A stretch of 64,000 nt of DNA, taken from NCBI RefSeq assembly GCF_026210795.1, contig NC_089433.1:3745001-3809000 (forward strand), written 5' to 3'. Origin of the DNA: Rhizophagus irregularis (Eukaryota; Glomeromycota; Glomeromycetes; Glomerales; Glomeraceae). Both the position numbers and the translations under genes were made by a program. Below are positions 46,983 to 57,530 of the stretch, one piece after another; position 1 is the stretch's first letter, and each line of letters starts with the position of its first letter. A model generated the notes under the pieces. It did not search any database and was not told where the DNA came from. It worked only from the letters and a program-made list of their open reading frames with translations.

Positions 46983-47891
46983 ATGGGTGGACATCTTTCA
47001 AAGCCAATTGAAGATAAAAACACTACTGAAGGTATCTTTCAACAACATGACTTAATATATGTTACTTCATCAATGCAAGGTTGGCGAGAAACTATGGAAG
47101 ATAAGCATACTGTTGAGTGTAATATTCCTGAATTTCCTGATTATAGTTTTTTTGGAGTTTATGATGGACATCAAGGAAAACATACTTCTGAATATCTCAG
47201 TAAAAACTTGCATCTTAATATTTTCAAAAAAATTCATGAAATTGGTGAAGAAAATATTGAAGAAGCTATAAAAGATGCTTTTATGCAAACAGATGATGAT
47301 TGGAAAGATGAAAGTTCAAACTATTCTTTTAAGTGCAATGATGGTAGTACTGCAGTAGTAACTGTGATAACTCCAAACAAAATTGTCTATGTTGGAAATG
47401 CTGGAGACTCACGTGCTGTTATGAGCGTTGGCGGTTTAGCAATACCCTTATCTGAAGATCATAAACCCAATATTGCTAGAGAATCTCAAAGAATAATTCA
47501 AGCAGGAAGTTCCCCAGGAGAATATAATGTGTCCCGTGCTTTCGGTGACTTTAAAAGGTGTAAGAATAATCCTGATAAAGGACCAAAAGAACAAATTTTC
47601 ATTGCTTACCCTGATGTGATGTCCCATAAAGTCGATACAGATACTGATTTCTTAGTCTTAGCATGTGATGGAATCTGGGATTGCATGTCATCTAAAGATG
47701 TCATCAATTTCATCAATAAGGATATTAAAATAAATAAAGATCTGAGTAAAGCTTGTGAAAATTTAATGAATAGGTGTTTAGAACTTGGTAGCACAGATAA
47801 TATGACAGTAATCATTATAGGCTTTTTACATGGTTTGGATAAGGAAAAATGGATGGAAAGAATTGGTTCTAGATGTGTAGAAGAAAATTAA
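46983..47891 (+). CDS. PP2C-type protein serine/threonine phosphatase, 302 aa, single exon
   Basis: A metal-dependent PPM/PP2C phosphatase, which hydrolyses phosphoserine/threonine using two metal ions. Motifs in order: SSMQGWRETMED (29-40), FGVYDGHQG (57-65, where the family usually has DGHGG), NDGSTAVVTV, VGNAGDSRAVM, LSEDHKP, NVSRAFGDF, LVLACDGIWDCMS and GSTDNMTV. The metal-binding acids are all present (E39, D61, the D of ACDG and of TDNM). An in-frame ATG exists at 46869, but MGGHLSKP at 46983 matches the start of fungal Ptc-type enzymes and gives a classic N-myristoylation signal (Gly2, Ser6, Lys7), so this start is preferred. The segment before NVSRAFGDF is shorter than usual. At 302 residues it is compact. 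It is surrounded by BTB-BACK-TLDc genes but unrelated to them. Confidence 0.92.
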   Translation: MGGHLSKPIEDKNTTEGIFQQHDLIYVTSSMQGWRETMEDKHTVECNIPEFPDYSFFGVYDGHQGKHTSEYLSKNLHLNIFKKIHEIGEENIEEAIKDAFMQTDDDWKDESSNYSFKCNDGSTAVVTVITPNKIVYVGNAGDSRAVMSVGGLAIPLSEDHKPNIARESQRIIQAGSSPGEYNVSRAFGDFKRCKNNPDKGPKEQIFIAYPDVMSHKVDTDTDFLVLACDGIWDCMSSKDVINFINKDIKINKDLSKACENLMNRCLELGSTDNMTVIIIGFLHGLDKEKWMERIGSRCVEEN

Positions 47892-48507
47892 ATATTAGAC
47901 CAGTTAGGACAAAACAAATAACTAGGATTAACTATGCTGTATAATAAATAAAATTATAAATGAAACAAGTTAATATTTTTTTTGTATGTGATGCTTATCT
48001 TTCAAGTATTTTTTTTAAAAAAAAGATTTCTAAGATAAAAAGCTTTAATTCTTTTTTTTTAGCTAATGTTCATATGAATGTCGAAGATCTTGTCTTTGTA
48101 TTTACCACCAATTTAGGATTGTTTTTATTAACATTTATTTATAAATTTCTTTAGAACATACTAAATATTTCGGGTAATCTATTGGATATTAGATGATAAA
48201 ATTTTAGTATTTACCATAAATGACGTTTTATTTCACTAATCCAATATTTTTAAAAGAATTATATCTACCAAAAATTTCCCTAAAATGTATCATTAATTCA
48301 TTATTATCGCATCTTACATGTACATACATACTGTTATTAATGAAAATATGATTTTATCCTTAAAAAACGTTAAGAAAGTATAGTAGTAGCATAGTATTTT
48401 ATTTATTTCATTCAGATTTCAGACTTGATAAAATAATATAATTTGTATATAAATAAAACTCGTAAAACTACCTAATTGTTTGGCAACTAATTACATTACT
48501 ATTACAT
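47892..48507. other. Convergent spacer between PP2C and the next BTB-BACK-TLDc gene
   Basis: No gene. The part from about 48240 (TATATCTACCAAAAATTTCC) is the duplicated 3' flank also seen at 42475-42716. Confidence 0.5.
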
Positions 48508-50067
48508 TTACCTCCTTATGATTTTAAATACTTCATAATCTTCTATTGAAAAGTCATTTTCATTATCTCTTATTCTTTTTTCATAATAGTTCCTTTTGCA
48601 GTAAATTACACTAAAATTAAAATTTGCACATTCATTTATATTAAAAAAACTAGAAGAATTTACGGTAAGATCTGGGCCAAATTGTGGACCACACAAAGTA
48701 CTATAATCTAATGCACGAGTTGCATCTATTACATTACTTAAAATTGCATCCTTAATATTCCTATTTTTAAAAGAGAAAATAAAGCTATCTTCAGTTTTAC
48801 CATAACTATTGGTAGATTCCCATTTTAAAGGATTATATCCACCAAGGATTTCTTCATTTCCTTTTACTTTAATAAATGTAACTGTATTATCTTTGTTATC
48901 ACATAATTCATGAAATTTTTTTGGAGTAAATCCATCTCGACTTCCTCTTAATAATAATTCAAATTTATATGGTAAATACGGTTTCTTATAATTATCATCA
49001 TTAATAGACATTTTATCAACCCATTTTGAAACAGTTGAAATAATATTAGAATCAATAATTTGTGAATCAATAATTTGTGAATCATCAAATTTAATTTCTT
49101 TAATCTTGAATTTTCTTGGACGTAAAATGTTGTCATTTAAAACACTACCAGGATCCAAATAAGAATTTAACAATTCTTCATAGAGTTGTTGATCCAAAAG
49201 TTTATGATATGGTCGAATTTTTTGTGAGAATTCCCTGGATGTTAAACTGAAAAATCTAATTAAAGGTAAACAGTGTTGTAAGATATTTTTCATCGTTTTG
49301 TAATCATCATCTGACCAAGTTTTAGGATCTGGAATAAGATTTGGATTTTTTGCAAGACCCCATTTTAATACATGCTCCCAAATTTCAACTTCTTTCATTT
49401 GTAAATCATCTCTTTTAATAAGTGAAATTAAAAACTTTTCAGAAAGTGAAATAAAATCAAATGATTTAAGAATTTTATCAGGGGATTGAACCATTAAATT
49501 TGTACAAAATTCTTGAAGTACTAATAAATTATTAGATTGCGAACTAATTTGTTGTGTAAACCCAAAATGTTGTTCTATCCACTCTGACTTATTTTCAACT
49601 AAATATTTTTGTAAATAATCAACTAAGTCTTGAAGATGAAGGTTATCTGCGGCGACCAAAACTTTAAGAAAGTCAGAAGTGTCATTCATATTTAACGGAA
49701 GAATACCACCATAAATATACCTATATTACAAAAGTATAATAAATATTAGAAATTGTATATTATCCGTTTTATAGTATATTAGTATATTAGTTGTCATATT
49801 TATAACTTACTCTAAAATTATTTGAAATATTTCCGATGATATATTTGGTAACCTGATATGAACTAAATCATTAGTATTATTGTTCCTGTTATTGGAATCT
49901 AAAATTCGTCGTAAATATGGAGAACGGTAACATAAAATATTCTTATGAGTACGAAATATTTTTACGTTAGGGTCTTCACCAACTTCAATTGTTGTATCAT
50001 AATATTTATCATCTTTCAATAATTCAAGGTAATTTTGACTTAATTTTGTAAAAAATTGAGTAGACAT
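48508..50067 (-). CDS. BTB-BACK-TLDc protein, 489 aa, two exons
   Basis: Exons 50067-49811 and 49720-48508; 90-base intron (GTAAGT...ATAG). The start is MSTQFFTKLSQNYLELL. Substitutions in otherwise constant BTB positions are KYYDTTIEVGEDPN (I to T) and FRTHKNILCYRS. The NNRNNNTND loop is retained. BACK has MVQSPDKILKSFDFISLSEK. The linker contains a doubled repeat, DDSQIIDSQIIDSN. TLDc has LLRGSRDGFTPKKFHELC and GGYNPLKWESTNSYGKTEDS. The distal loop (SSSFFNINECANFNFSVIYC) is unique in this set. Confidence 0.87.
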
Positions 50068-50251
50068 TTTTTTTTAAAAGAATAAGGTTTTAATTTGTGA
50101 GAGGTCAAAATAACTAAATTTATAATTATTTTATAAACTAACCAATTTGATGATGTACTACGTTAAATTGTTGCACAACCTACGACTTGTCTCACCAAGA
50201 TTAGTCATTTTCAAATGATTGATTTTTGATTTTTTAGACGCTGATTAGTCT

Positions 50252-50508
50252 GTTCCAACTTGATAACTTGATTGTTTGTTTAACGTACTCCACTCCCTCT
50301 ATTTTTTTTAAAAAATCTAAATTTTGATAAACATATAATGACATATGTTTCAATTATATGTCCCTCTAAATTTAATTACAATTTTCTGAAATTTTCCGAG
50401 TTTTCCCAAAATTTCCAAAGTTTTATTATATTTATTTCATCTAGTTTTTTTAATGAACCCCGAAATTTTCAGGAAATCTGGACGTTAAACAAACAATCAA
50501 GTTGGAAC
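50252..50508. mobile_element. 257 bp MITE-like element upstream of the gene at 50067
   Basis: GTTCCAACTTGAT...TTGTTTGTTTAACGT at 50252-50285 is matched in reverse by GTTCCAACTTGATTGTTTGT, continuing TTAACGT, at 50508-50482. The left arm has a 7-base duplication (AACTTGA). No ORF of interest is present. It sits about 185 bases before the start codon, just beyond the degenerate promoter block (50168-50190). Confidence 0.75.
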
Positions 50509-51174
50509 GACCCTATTTTCTATAATCTAGAGTTTTTAAGTAATTCGCTACGAGATAAAGTTTCACTCTAATGGTCTGTTGGATATTTTAATTAAAAGTT
50601 TACTGTCCATTTTTTTAGTGAATTTAAACAAACAATTATCTAGTCAGGAAAAATTGTTATATTTGTATAATATTTACGTATAATTTAAACATTAGAAATC
50701 ATCATAAAGCAGGCCGAAGTTACGTAATGTTGACATTAAGTTTTATTATTAAAGTCTGAAATTTTGCGAACATTATAAGCCTCATTAAAAAAACATCATT
50801 TAATCAATTATAAAGCGAACTTTTTCCTTTTATTTATCTTAACATAAATAGATTTTTACATCTTTTTAATAACTTATTCTTTAAAAAAAAAAAAATTCAA
50901 TATCAAAAAAAACTATTTTAATAATTGTATTTATTAAGGACATCTCTTTAGTTTAAAATTGTACCAGTATTAGGCATATCACCTTACTTTTTATAAATGA
51001 ATATTTGTTTCACCTTTAAAAAACGAAGACCGCAAATGTGATTAATAATCGTCTGAACTAAGTATAGAAAGAAGATTCAAAATTTTATAATTTTTTTTTT
51101 GTAATGAAAAGATAAAATAAATATTACCTACAAAATTATCTAGTACTTCATCCAACAATAAATACTAATTACAT
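50509..51174. other. Spacer, no gene seen
   Basis: A+T-rich 5' flank of the gene at 50067 and 3' flank of the gene at 52706. Confidence 0.4.
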
Positions 51175-52706
51175 TTATTTCCTTATGATTTGAAATACTT
51201 CATAATCTTCTATTGAAAAATTATTTTCAGTATCTCTTATCCTTTTTTCATAATGCCTTTTTTTACAGCAAGATACATTAAAATTTGTATACTCATTTGA
51301 ATTTGAATCTTTGTAAGAATTTATGATAAGATCACTACCAAATTGTGGACCACATTTAGTACTATAATCTAATGCATAATTTGAATTTTTTACTTTGCTA
51401 ATAACTACATATCTATTTTTAAAAGAAAAAATGAAACTATTTTTAGTTACACCCCAAATATGAGAAGTTTCCCATATTAAAGGATTGTATCCACCAATAA
51501 TTTCTTCAGTTCCTTTTACTTTAATAAAAGTAACAGTTTTAGGTTTACCATCACATAATTCATGAAATCTTTTAGGAGTAAATCCATCTCGACTTCCTCG
51601 TAATAATAATTCAAATTTATATGGTAAATATGATTTTTTATAATTTTCATCATTATTAGTCATTTTATCAATCCGTTTTGAAACAGTTGAAATAATATTA
51701 GAATCAACGATTTTTGAATCGATAATTTGAGAATTAATAATTTTAATTTCATTAATCTTAATATTTCTTGGACGTAGAATGTTGTCATTTGAAACACTAC
51801 CAGGATCCAAATAAGAATTTAATAATTCTTCATATAATTGTTGATCAAAGAGTTTTTGATATGGTCGAACTTTTTGCGAAAATTCTCTAGATGATAAACT
51901 AAAAAATCTAATTGAAGGCAAACAACGACCTAAAGTATTTTTCATCGTTTTGAAATCATCATCTGACCAAGTTTCAGGATCTAGAATAAGAATTGGATTT
52001 TTTGCAAGACCCCATTTTAATACATATTCCCATACTTCAATTTCTTTCATTTGTAAATCATCTCTTTTAATAAGTGAAATCAAAGCTTTTTCAGAAAGTG
52101 AAGTGAAATCAAGTGATTTAAATATTTTTTCAGGTGATCGTGCCATTAAATTTGTACAAAATTCTTGAAGTTCTAATAAATTATTAGATTGCGAACTAAT
52201 TTGTTGAGTAAATTCAAAATGTTGTTCCAACAATTCGAACTTATTTTCAATTAAATAATTTTGTAAATAATTAACTAATTCTTGAAGATGAAGTTTATCT
52301 GCAGCGGCTAAAACTTTAATAAAGTCTGAAGCGTCGTTCATATTTAACGAAATAATACCGCCATAAATATATCTAAAAAAAAAAATTAATTTAATAAAAT
52401 ATTAAAATTATAAATTATTCTTTATAGGAATATAGGATATGTTACTTACTCTAAAATTATTTGAAATATTTCAGGTGATATATTTGGTAATTTAATATGA
52501 ACTAAACCATTATCATTATTCTTTTTTTTATTGGAAGCCAAAATTCGTCGTAAATATGGAGAACGATAACACAAAACATTCATGTGAGCACGAAATATTT
52601 TTACGTTAGGGTCTTCACCAACTTCAATTGTTATATCATAGTATTCATCATCTTTCAATAATTCAATATAATTTTGACTTAATTTCGTAAAAAATTTAAT
52701 AGACAT
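51175..52706 (-). CDS. BTB-BACK-TLDc protein, 484 aa, two exons
   Basis: Exons 52706-52450 and 52372-51175; 77-base intron (GTAAGT...TTAG). The joint uses GAA. An in-frame ATG lies six codons upstream at 52724, but MSIKFFTKLSQNY matches the family start. BTB is consensus apart from HMNVLCYRSP. BACK has MARSPEKIFKSLDFTSLSEK, and GRCLPSIRFFSLSSRE replaces the usual QHCLPLIRFFS. The linker has one INSQIIDSKIVDSN unit. The TLDc core is LLRGSRDGFTPKRFHELC, followed by GGYNPLIWETSHIWG, as in the gene at 26317, suggesting shared or converted sequence there. The distal loop is SYKDSNSNEYTNFNVSCC. Confidence 0.87.
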
Positions 52707-52751
52707 TTTTGTTAAAAAGAACAACTTTTTGATTGTGGGAAAACGGTTACA

Positions 52752-52811
52752 AAATTTATAGTTGTGATTAGATCTTCGTTAATTTACGCCAATCTGCGGC
52801 TTGTTTTTACC
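52752..52811 (-). promoter_or_regulatory. Promoter block of the gene at 52706
   Basis: On the minus strand, ACAAGCCGCAGATTGGCGTA (52811-52785) is a shortened block lacking the internal GTGCAGATT, followed by CTATAAATTT near 52752-52763. Confidence 0.5.
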
Positions 52812-53329
52812 AAAATTTTATTAGTCTAAAACCTAAAATTTAAAATTCGTTACGTCAAATATAATGTATCTTTTAAGATTCCAATGATTTATTGAATATT
52901 TTGAATAATTTGGTTGAAATGTTGAACAAAAATTTTTAAGTTCATTGTCCATTTTTATAAAAGAACTACTTCACTTTACAAGAGATTCTAGTAAAATTTA
53001 GCCGAACAAATTGTCGGATCGGAAAAAATTTACAACCGATAAACCAAATTGATGCTGGCCAAAATCACCATTATTTGAAGTTATAATCCCAATCACGTGA
53101 TATTGCCGCTAAATTTGAAAATGATTTTGGTTAAGACTATAGGTACTGTATAGGTTGTTCGAATGGAACGCTCTTATATATAAGATAAATAAAATGATAG
53201 TAAGCGCTATTATGAAATATCCCGCTTATCTACTTTCAATCACATGCGCGAAATGTGAGACGATGTAAGCTGCGCCAACTACGTGAATCCAACTTCCATA
53301 AGTAATTTGTATAAAAATAAAATCTCCTT

Positions 53330-53890
53330 ATAATTTGTGATAATACTTCACAAATCATAATCTTTTATTAAAAAATATTTTTTTGTCTTATACTTTTTTT
53401 ATGAAAATTCTTTTTACGGCAGGTATTATAATTTGTAGATTCAGAGGAAGATTATATAAAAGAATCACGGCCCAATTGCGGCTCAAAATTAGGACAATCA
53501 TTATCTGAATAAGTATTATGATCAGGAAGAAGTGTATCCTTCAATTGTAAATCATTCTTAATAAGTTGAAACAAAAATTTTTTAGAAAGTGGATTGAATC
53601 TAAATAATGACTTGAATATTTTCTTTGCGGCCTTTACTATAAATTTGTATAAAATTCTTAAAAAATTTAATTAAAGGCTTGTTCGCATCCGATAAAACAG
53701 ATTCAAAATATTGTTCCATCAACTAGCTCTTGAAGATATTGAGTACGGCAGCACAAAAGCGCGCAAAGAAATTTTACACGAGAATCTTCAACAATTTCGA
53801 TTATAAAATTTTAATAGTAATTATTATACAATAATTCAATGTAGTTTATTAATAAACTTCATAACTCACAAGAACATTTTTATGATTATA
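53330..53890 (-). pseudogene. Highly decayed BTB-BACK-TLDc remnant
   Basis: Minus-strand pieces appear in the right order but without frame: BTB-like traces around 53740-53890 (FYNKLHYIELL-like, then LARFCAAVLNIFKS), BACK-like traces at about 53530-53660 (QLKDTLLPDHNT, LISLIKNDLQLK-like), and the TLDc end at 53335-53500 (CRKKNFHKKS-like). It is far more diverged than the other pseudogenes and has many gaps, so it is probably an old loss. Confidence 0.7.
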
Positions 53891-54142
53891 AATCAATGGT
53901 TATAAAAGGTTTAAATATTCTGTAATTAATGAAGTTTAAAATTTACTTATTTTAATTACGGTATACATTCCTTGTATGGATATTTTAATTGTAGTGAAAC
54001 CTAATGAGTCGCGCAGACACGCAGTAGTACAAACGCTGAATTTGTCATCTGTTTCTAATTATCTTTTTTCACCTTTGAATAAAGGGAAGTTTAAATTTAT
54101 TAATTGTGTATCTGAATTATATAACAGAATATCTTAAAATAA

Positions 54143-54529
54143 TTTTATTTTATTTATTTTATTTTTCAAATTAGACACGACTGGAGTCTTACAAATAAAT
54201 GGAAAAAACATAAACTACTAGTCTAATAATCCCAATGTCATGAAAGTACCCAACCTCAACTGGGGGAGCCAGTGAAGTCGCCCTGCCTGCTATTCTAGAA
54301 GAACACACCAGGCATAGCCTGCAGTCTATAGCGTAACCAAATTAGAAATAAAAGGAACCATTAAAGAAAAAGTGCGAGAAAAAAAAGTAAGATCTATTGT
54401 AAAAAAAAAATCATCTAACTCAAACTCAATAACACTAGGGTGTCGAATATGAGACGACCATCCTCCTGAATGTAAAAAATTAGAAGTATGCAAGATCAAC
54501 CAAAGCGGAATAGGAGGACCGTTGGGATG
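54143..54529 (-). mobile_element. 5'-truncated LINE insertion with A-rich tail
   Basis: A 16-base duplication GAATATCTTAAAATAA flanks the insert (54127-54142, 54530-54545), and the paralogous copy near 60990-61005 has the uninterrupted site. The minus strand ends in an A-rich tail (AAAATAAAATAAATAAAATA). Its 5' part encodes the end of an ORF (PNGPPIPLWLILHTSNFLHS to a stop at 54326) consistent with the end of a LINE ORF2, though no RT motif is included. Confidence 0.8.
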
Positions 54530-54836
54530 GAATATCTTAAAATAAGATTTTGAGAGAAAATCCACCGTATGTTAATTACCCAATCACGTGATCCTACGTT
54601 GAAAAAGTTTATACTCGCAAAAATTTCAATACAACATTTTAACATTTTAATTACTCTTTGCATGAATAATTATTAAATTTGTAATTGATTATACCTTTAT
54701 AAATATAATAGTATGAAATATAAACTGACGTTTAATCAAAGATAAAAATAATTCATTTTACAAAAAAATATAGCTAACGTAATGTATATAATATACTAAA
54801 ACTTTCACAATTTATAATATAATCATAATTTGGAAA

Positions 54837-56493
54837 TTATTTCTTAATTATCTGAAATACTTCATAATCTTCCATAGAAAACTCACCTTCAGAATCTATT
54901 AATTTCCTTTCATAATCATCTTGTTGATAAGAAATTTTCTCATAATCTTTAAATTCATTAGAGGAAGACATAACAATATCGCCACCAAATTGTGGACCAT
55001 GTTCGTATTTATAAAATATCGCATAATTTTTATCTTTTACTTTACTAATAATATTTTTAATATGCATATTTCTATCAGCAGTTTTACCATAATAACTATT
55101 GGTAGATTCCCATTTTAAAGGATTATATCCACAGAATATTTCTTCTTTTCCTTTTATTTTAATAAAAGTAACAGTATTATGTTTACCATCACATAATTCG
55201 TGAAATTTTTCAGGAGTAAATCCGTCTCGACTTCCTCTTAATATTAAGTTAAATTTATATGGTAAATAATAATGCGATTCCCTATCATTTGTAACCACTT
55301 TATCAATCCATTTTAAGATAGTTGAAAAAATATTGGAATTCGATTCCCTTTCATTTACAACCACTTTATCAATCCATTTTAAAACAATTAAACTCATATT
55401 AGAATCAACAATTTTTGAATCAATAATTTGAGAATCATCAGTTTTTGAATCAACAATTTTTGAATCAATAATTTGAGAATCGTTAATTTTTGAATCAATA
55501 ATTTGAGAATCATCAATTTTTGAATCAATAATTTGGGAATCATCAATTTTAATTTCTTTAATCTTGATTTTTCTTGGTCGTAAAATATTGATATTGAATA
55601 CACTATCGGGATCCAAATAAGAACTTAATAATTCTTCATATTGTTGTTGATCCAAGAGTTTTTGATATGGTCGAACTTTTTGTGAGAACTCTCTAGATGA
55701 TAAACTGAAAAATCTAATTAAAGGCAAACAGTTTTGTAAAGTATTTTTCATTGTTTCGAAATCATTATCTGACCAAGTTTTAGGATCTAGAGTGAGAGTT
55801 GGATTTTGTGCAAGTCCCCATTTTACTACTTGTTCCCATACTTCAATTTCTTTCATTTGTAAATCATCTCTTTTAATAAGTGAAACTAAAGAATCTTCAG
55901 AAAGTAAAATAAAATCAAATGAATTAAATATTTTTTCAGGATATTGAGCCATTATATTTGAACAATATTCTTGAAGCTCTAATAAATTATTAGATTTTGA
56001 ACTAATTTGATGAGTTAATCCGAAATTTTGTTCTATCCACTCTGGCTTATCTTCAATTAAATATTTTTGTAAATAATCAATTAGTTCTTGAAGATGAAGG
56101 TTATCTGCAGCGTCCAAAATTTTTATAAAGTCCAAAGTTTCTTCATTCAACGAAAGAATACCACCATAAATATACCTTTACATTGTAAAAAAAAAAAAAT
56201 TTAATAAATATGGTAATAATACATTATCATTTATTTAATTATTTTAAAACTTACTCTAAAATAGTTTGAAATATTTCCGGTAAAACATTTGGTAATTTAA
56301 TGCGAGTTGATACGTTATTGTTCTCTTTATTGGAAGATAAAATTTGTCGTAAATATGAAGAACGGTAGCACAAAATATTCTTATGAGCACGAAATAATTT
56401 TACGTCGGGGTCTTCACCAACTTCAATTGTAATATCATGATATTCATCATCTTTCAATAATTCAATGTAATTTGTAAAAAATTGAACAGGCAT
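54837..56493 (-). CDS. BTB-BACK-TLDc protein, 525 aa, two exons, long linker and damaged TLDc
   Basis: Exons 56493-56255 and 56175-54837; 79-base intron ending AAAG. MPVQFFTNYIELL lacks the KLSQ present elsewhere, so exon 1 is 239 bases. An ATG three codons upstream is also possible. The linker is expanded to four (D/N)DSQIIDSK units (about 55390-55570) and also duplicates the segment SNIFSTILKWIDKVVTNDRE. In TLDc, LILRGSRDGFTPEKFHELC is kept and GGYNP has become CGYNP. Relative to the gene at 62860, the DSFIFSF-type core strand has been replaced (YGKTADRNMHIKNIISKVKD). The frame remains open, but this TLDc may not fold normally. Confidence 0.83.
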
Positions 56494-56569
56494 TTTTTCC
56501 AAAATACGGATTTTTTGATTTAAAATACGGAAAAAAGAGAATATTTATGATAATTCGTAAAAATATAAT

Positions 56570-56660
56570 AGTAAATGATCTGCTATCATTGCGATTTACG
56601 CCTAATCAGTTTTTTTTTTTTTTGATTAACGTATTTTACGCCTAATCAGTTTTTGATTTA
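56570..56660. repeat. Tandem ~44 bp repeat in the 5' flank
   Basis: GATTTACGCCTAATCAG, a T run, then GATTAACGTATTTTACGCCTAATCAG. The same pair is present at 62968-63030. Confidence 0.6.
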
Positions 56661-56869
56661 CATAGAATTTAGCCATCATGATTCATGACATAATTGACAT
56701 ATGTTTATCCGTTTGTTCCATTATAGTGTCCGTGCTTGATGTTTATATATCACGTTCTTGATGATTTTATCCGACTTGACTATATTCGATAAAAAATTAG
56801 TTTCTTTGTCAGCACAGGGTTGATATTTTGTCAATCACGTTTTTTAAGTTTAGCGTAGTTTTAAATTTT

Positions 56870-57520
56870 TTTTTTAAATTTTACACGAAGAATTTTTTTT
56901 TTACTGGCTTTTATTTTTAATAGGAAAAGGCTTTTTTTTGATAGAATTTCTTTGGGAACTTTTTTTAATAAAAAGGTTTTTTTTTGATAAATAATTTCGT
57001 TAAAGAAATTTATTTGATAGAAATTTCACTGGAGAATTTTTTTTTAATAAGATTTTTTTTTTGACACCTAATTTGTTGGAACAATTTTTTTTAACAGAAG
57101 GGATTTTTTTTTTATAAAGAATTTATAGAAAATTCCTTGAAGAATTTTTTAATAGGGAAATTTTTTTTTTTGATAGATACTTTGTTAAAAAATTTTCTAA
57201 CGAAATCGAGATTTTTTTTTGATAGAGAATTTCGTTAAGAATTTTTTTTTTTAATAGGAGGGAAGTTTTTTTTGATATAGAAATTCTTTTGAAATTTTTT
57301 TTAATAAGGAAAATGTGTTTTATGACGGAAGATTTTCGTTAGAAATTTTTCTTTAATAGGGGATATTTTTTTTGATTGAGAATTTCATTAGAGAATTGTT
57401 GGTTGAAAAGTTTTTTTAATTTTTTGATGGAGAATTTTGTTTAGAAGTCTTAATAGAAAATTTTATTGAAAACAGTTTTTTTTTAATAAGGGTATTGAAA
57501 AATCAATAATTTTAATAATT
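56870..57520. repeat. T-rich minisatellite (copy 1)
   Basis: About 650 bases of imperfect ~35-60 base units of the type GAATTTTTTTTTAATAGGRA, then TTTTTTTGATAGAGAATTTC and GTTRRAGAA. The same tract begins at 63540 in the second duplication copy. Confidence 0.7.
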
Positions 57521-57530
57521 TTATCTATAA

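Larger units (their letters stand above)
54041..57530. repeat. Segmental duplication, copy 1
   Basis: From GAATTTGT near 54041 through the BTB-BACK-TLDc gene and its T-rich upstream minisatellite, this sequence is collinear with 60900-64000. Landmarks are GGGAAGTTTAAATTTATTAA, GATTTTGAGAGAAAATCCAC, CGTGATCCTACGTTGAAAAA, and the 5' flank ACGCCTAATCAGTTTTT. Copy 1 has an extra insert at 54143-54529. Confidence 0.85.

Noticed and set aside
56870-57520. Regular T-rich repeats as a CRISPR-like array
   Set aside because: Units are imperfect, spacers are not unique, and the organism is eukaryotic.
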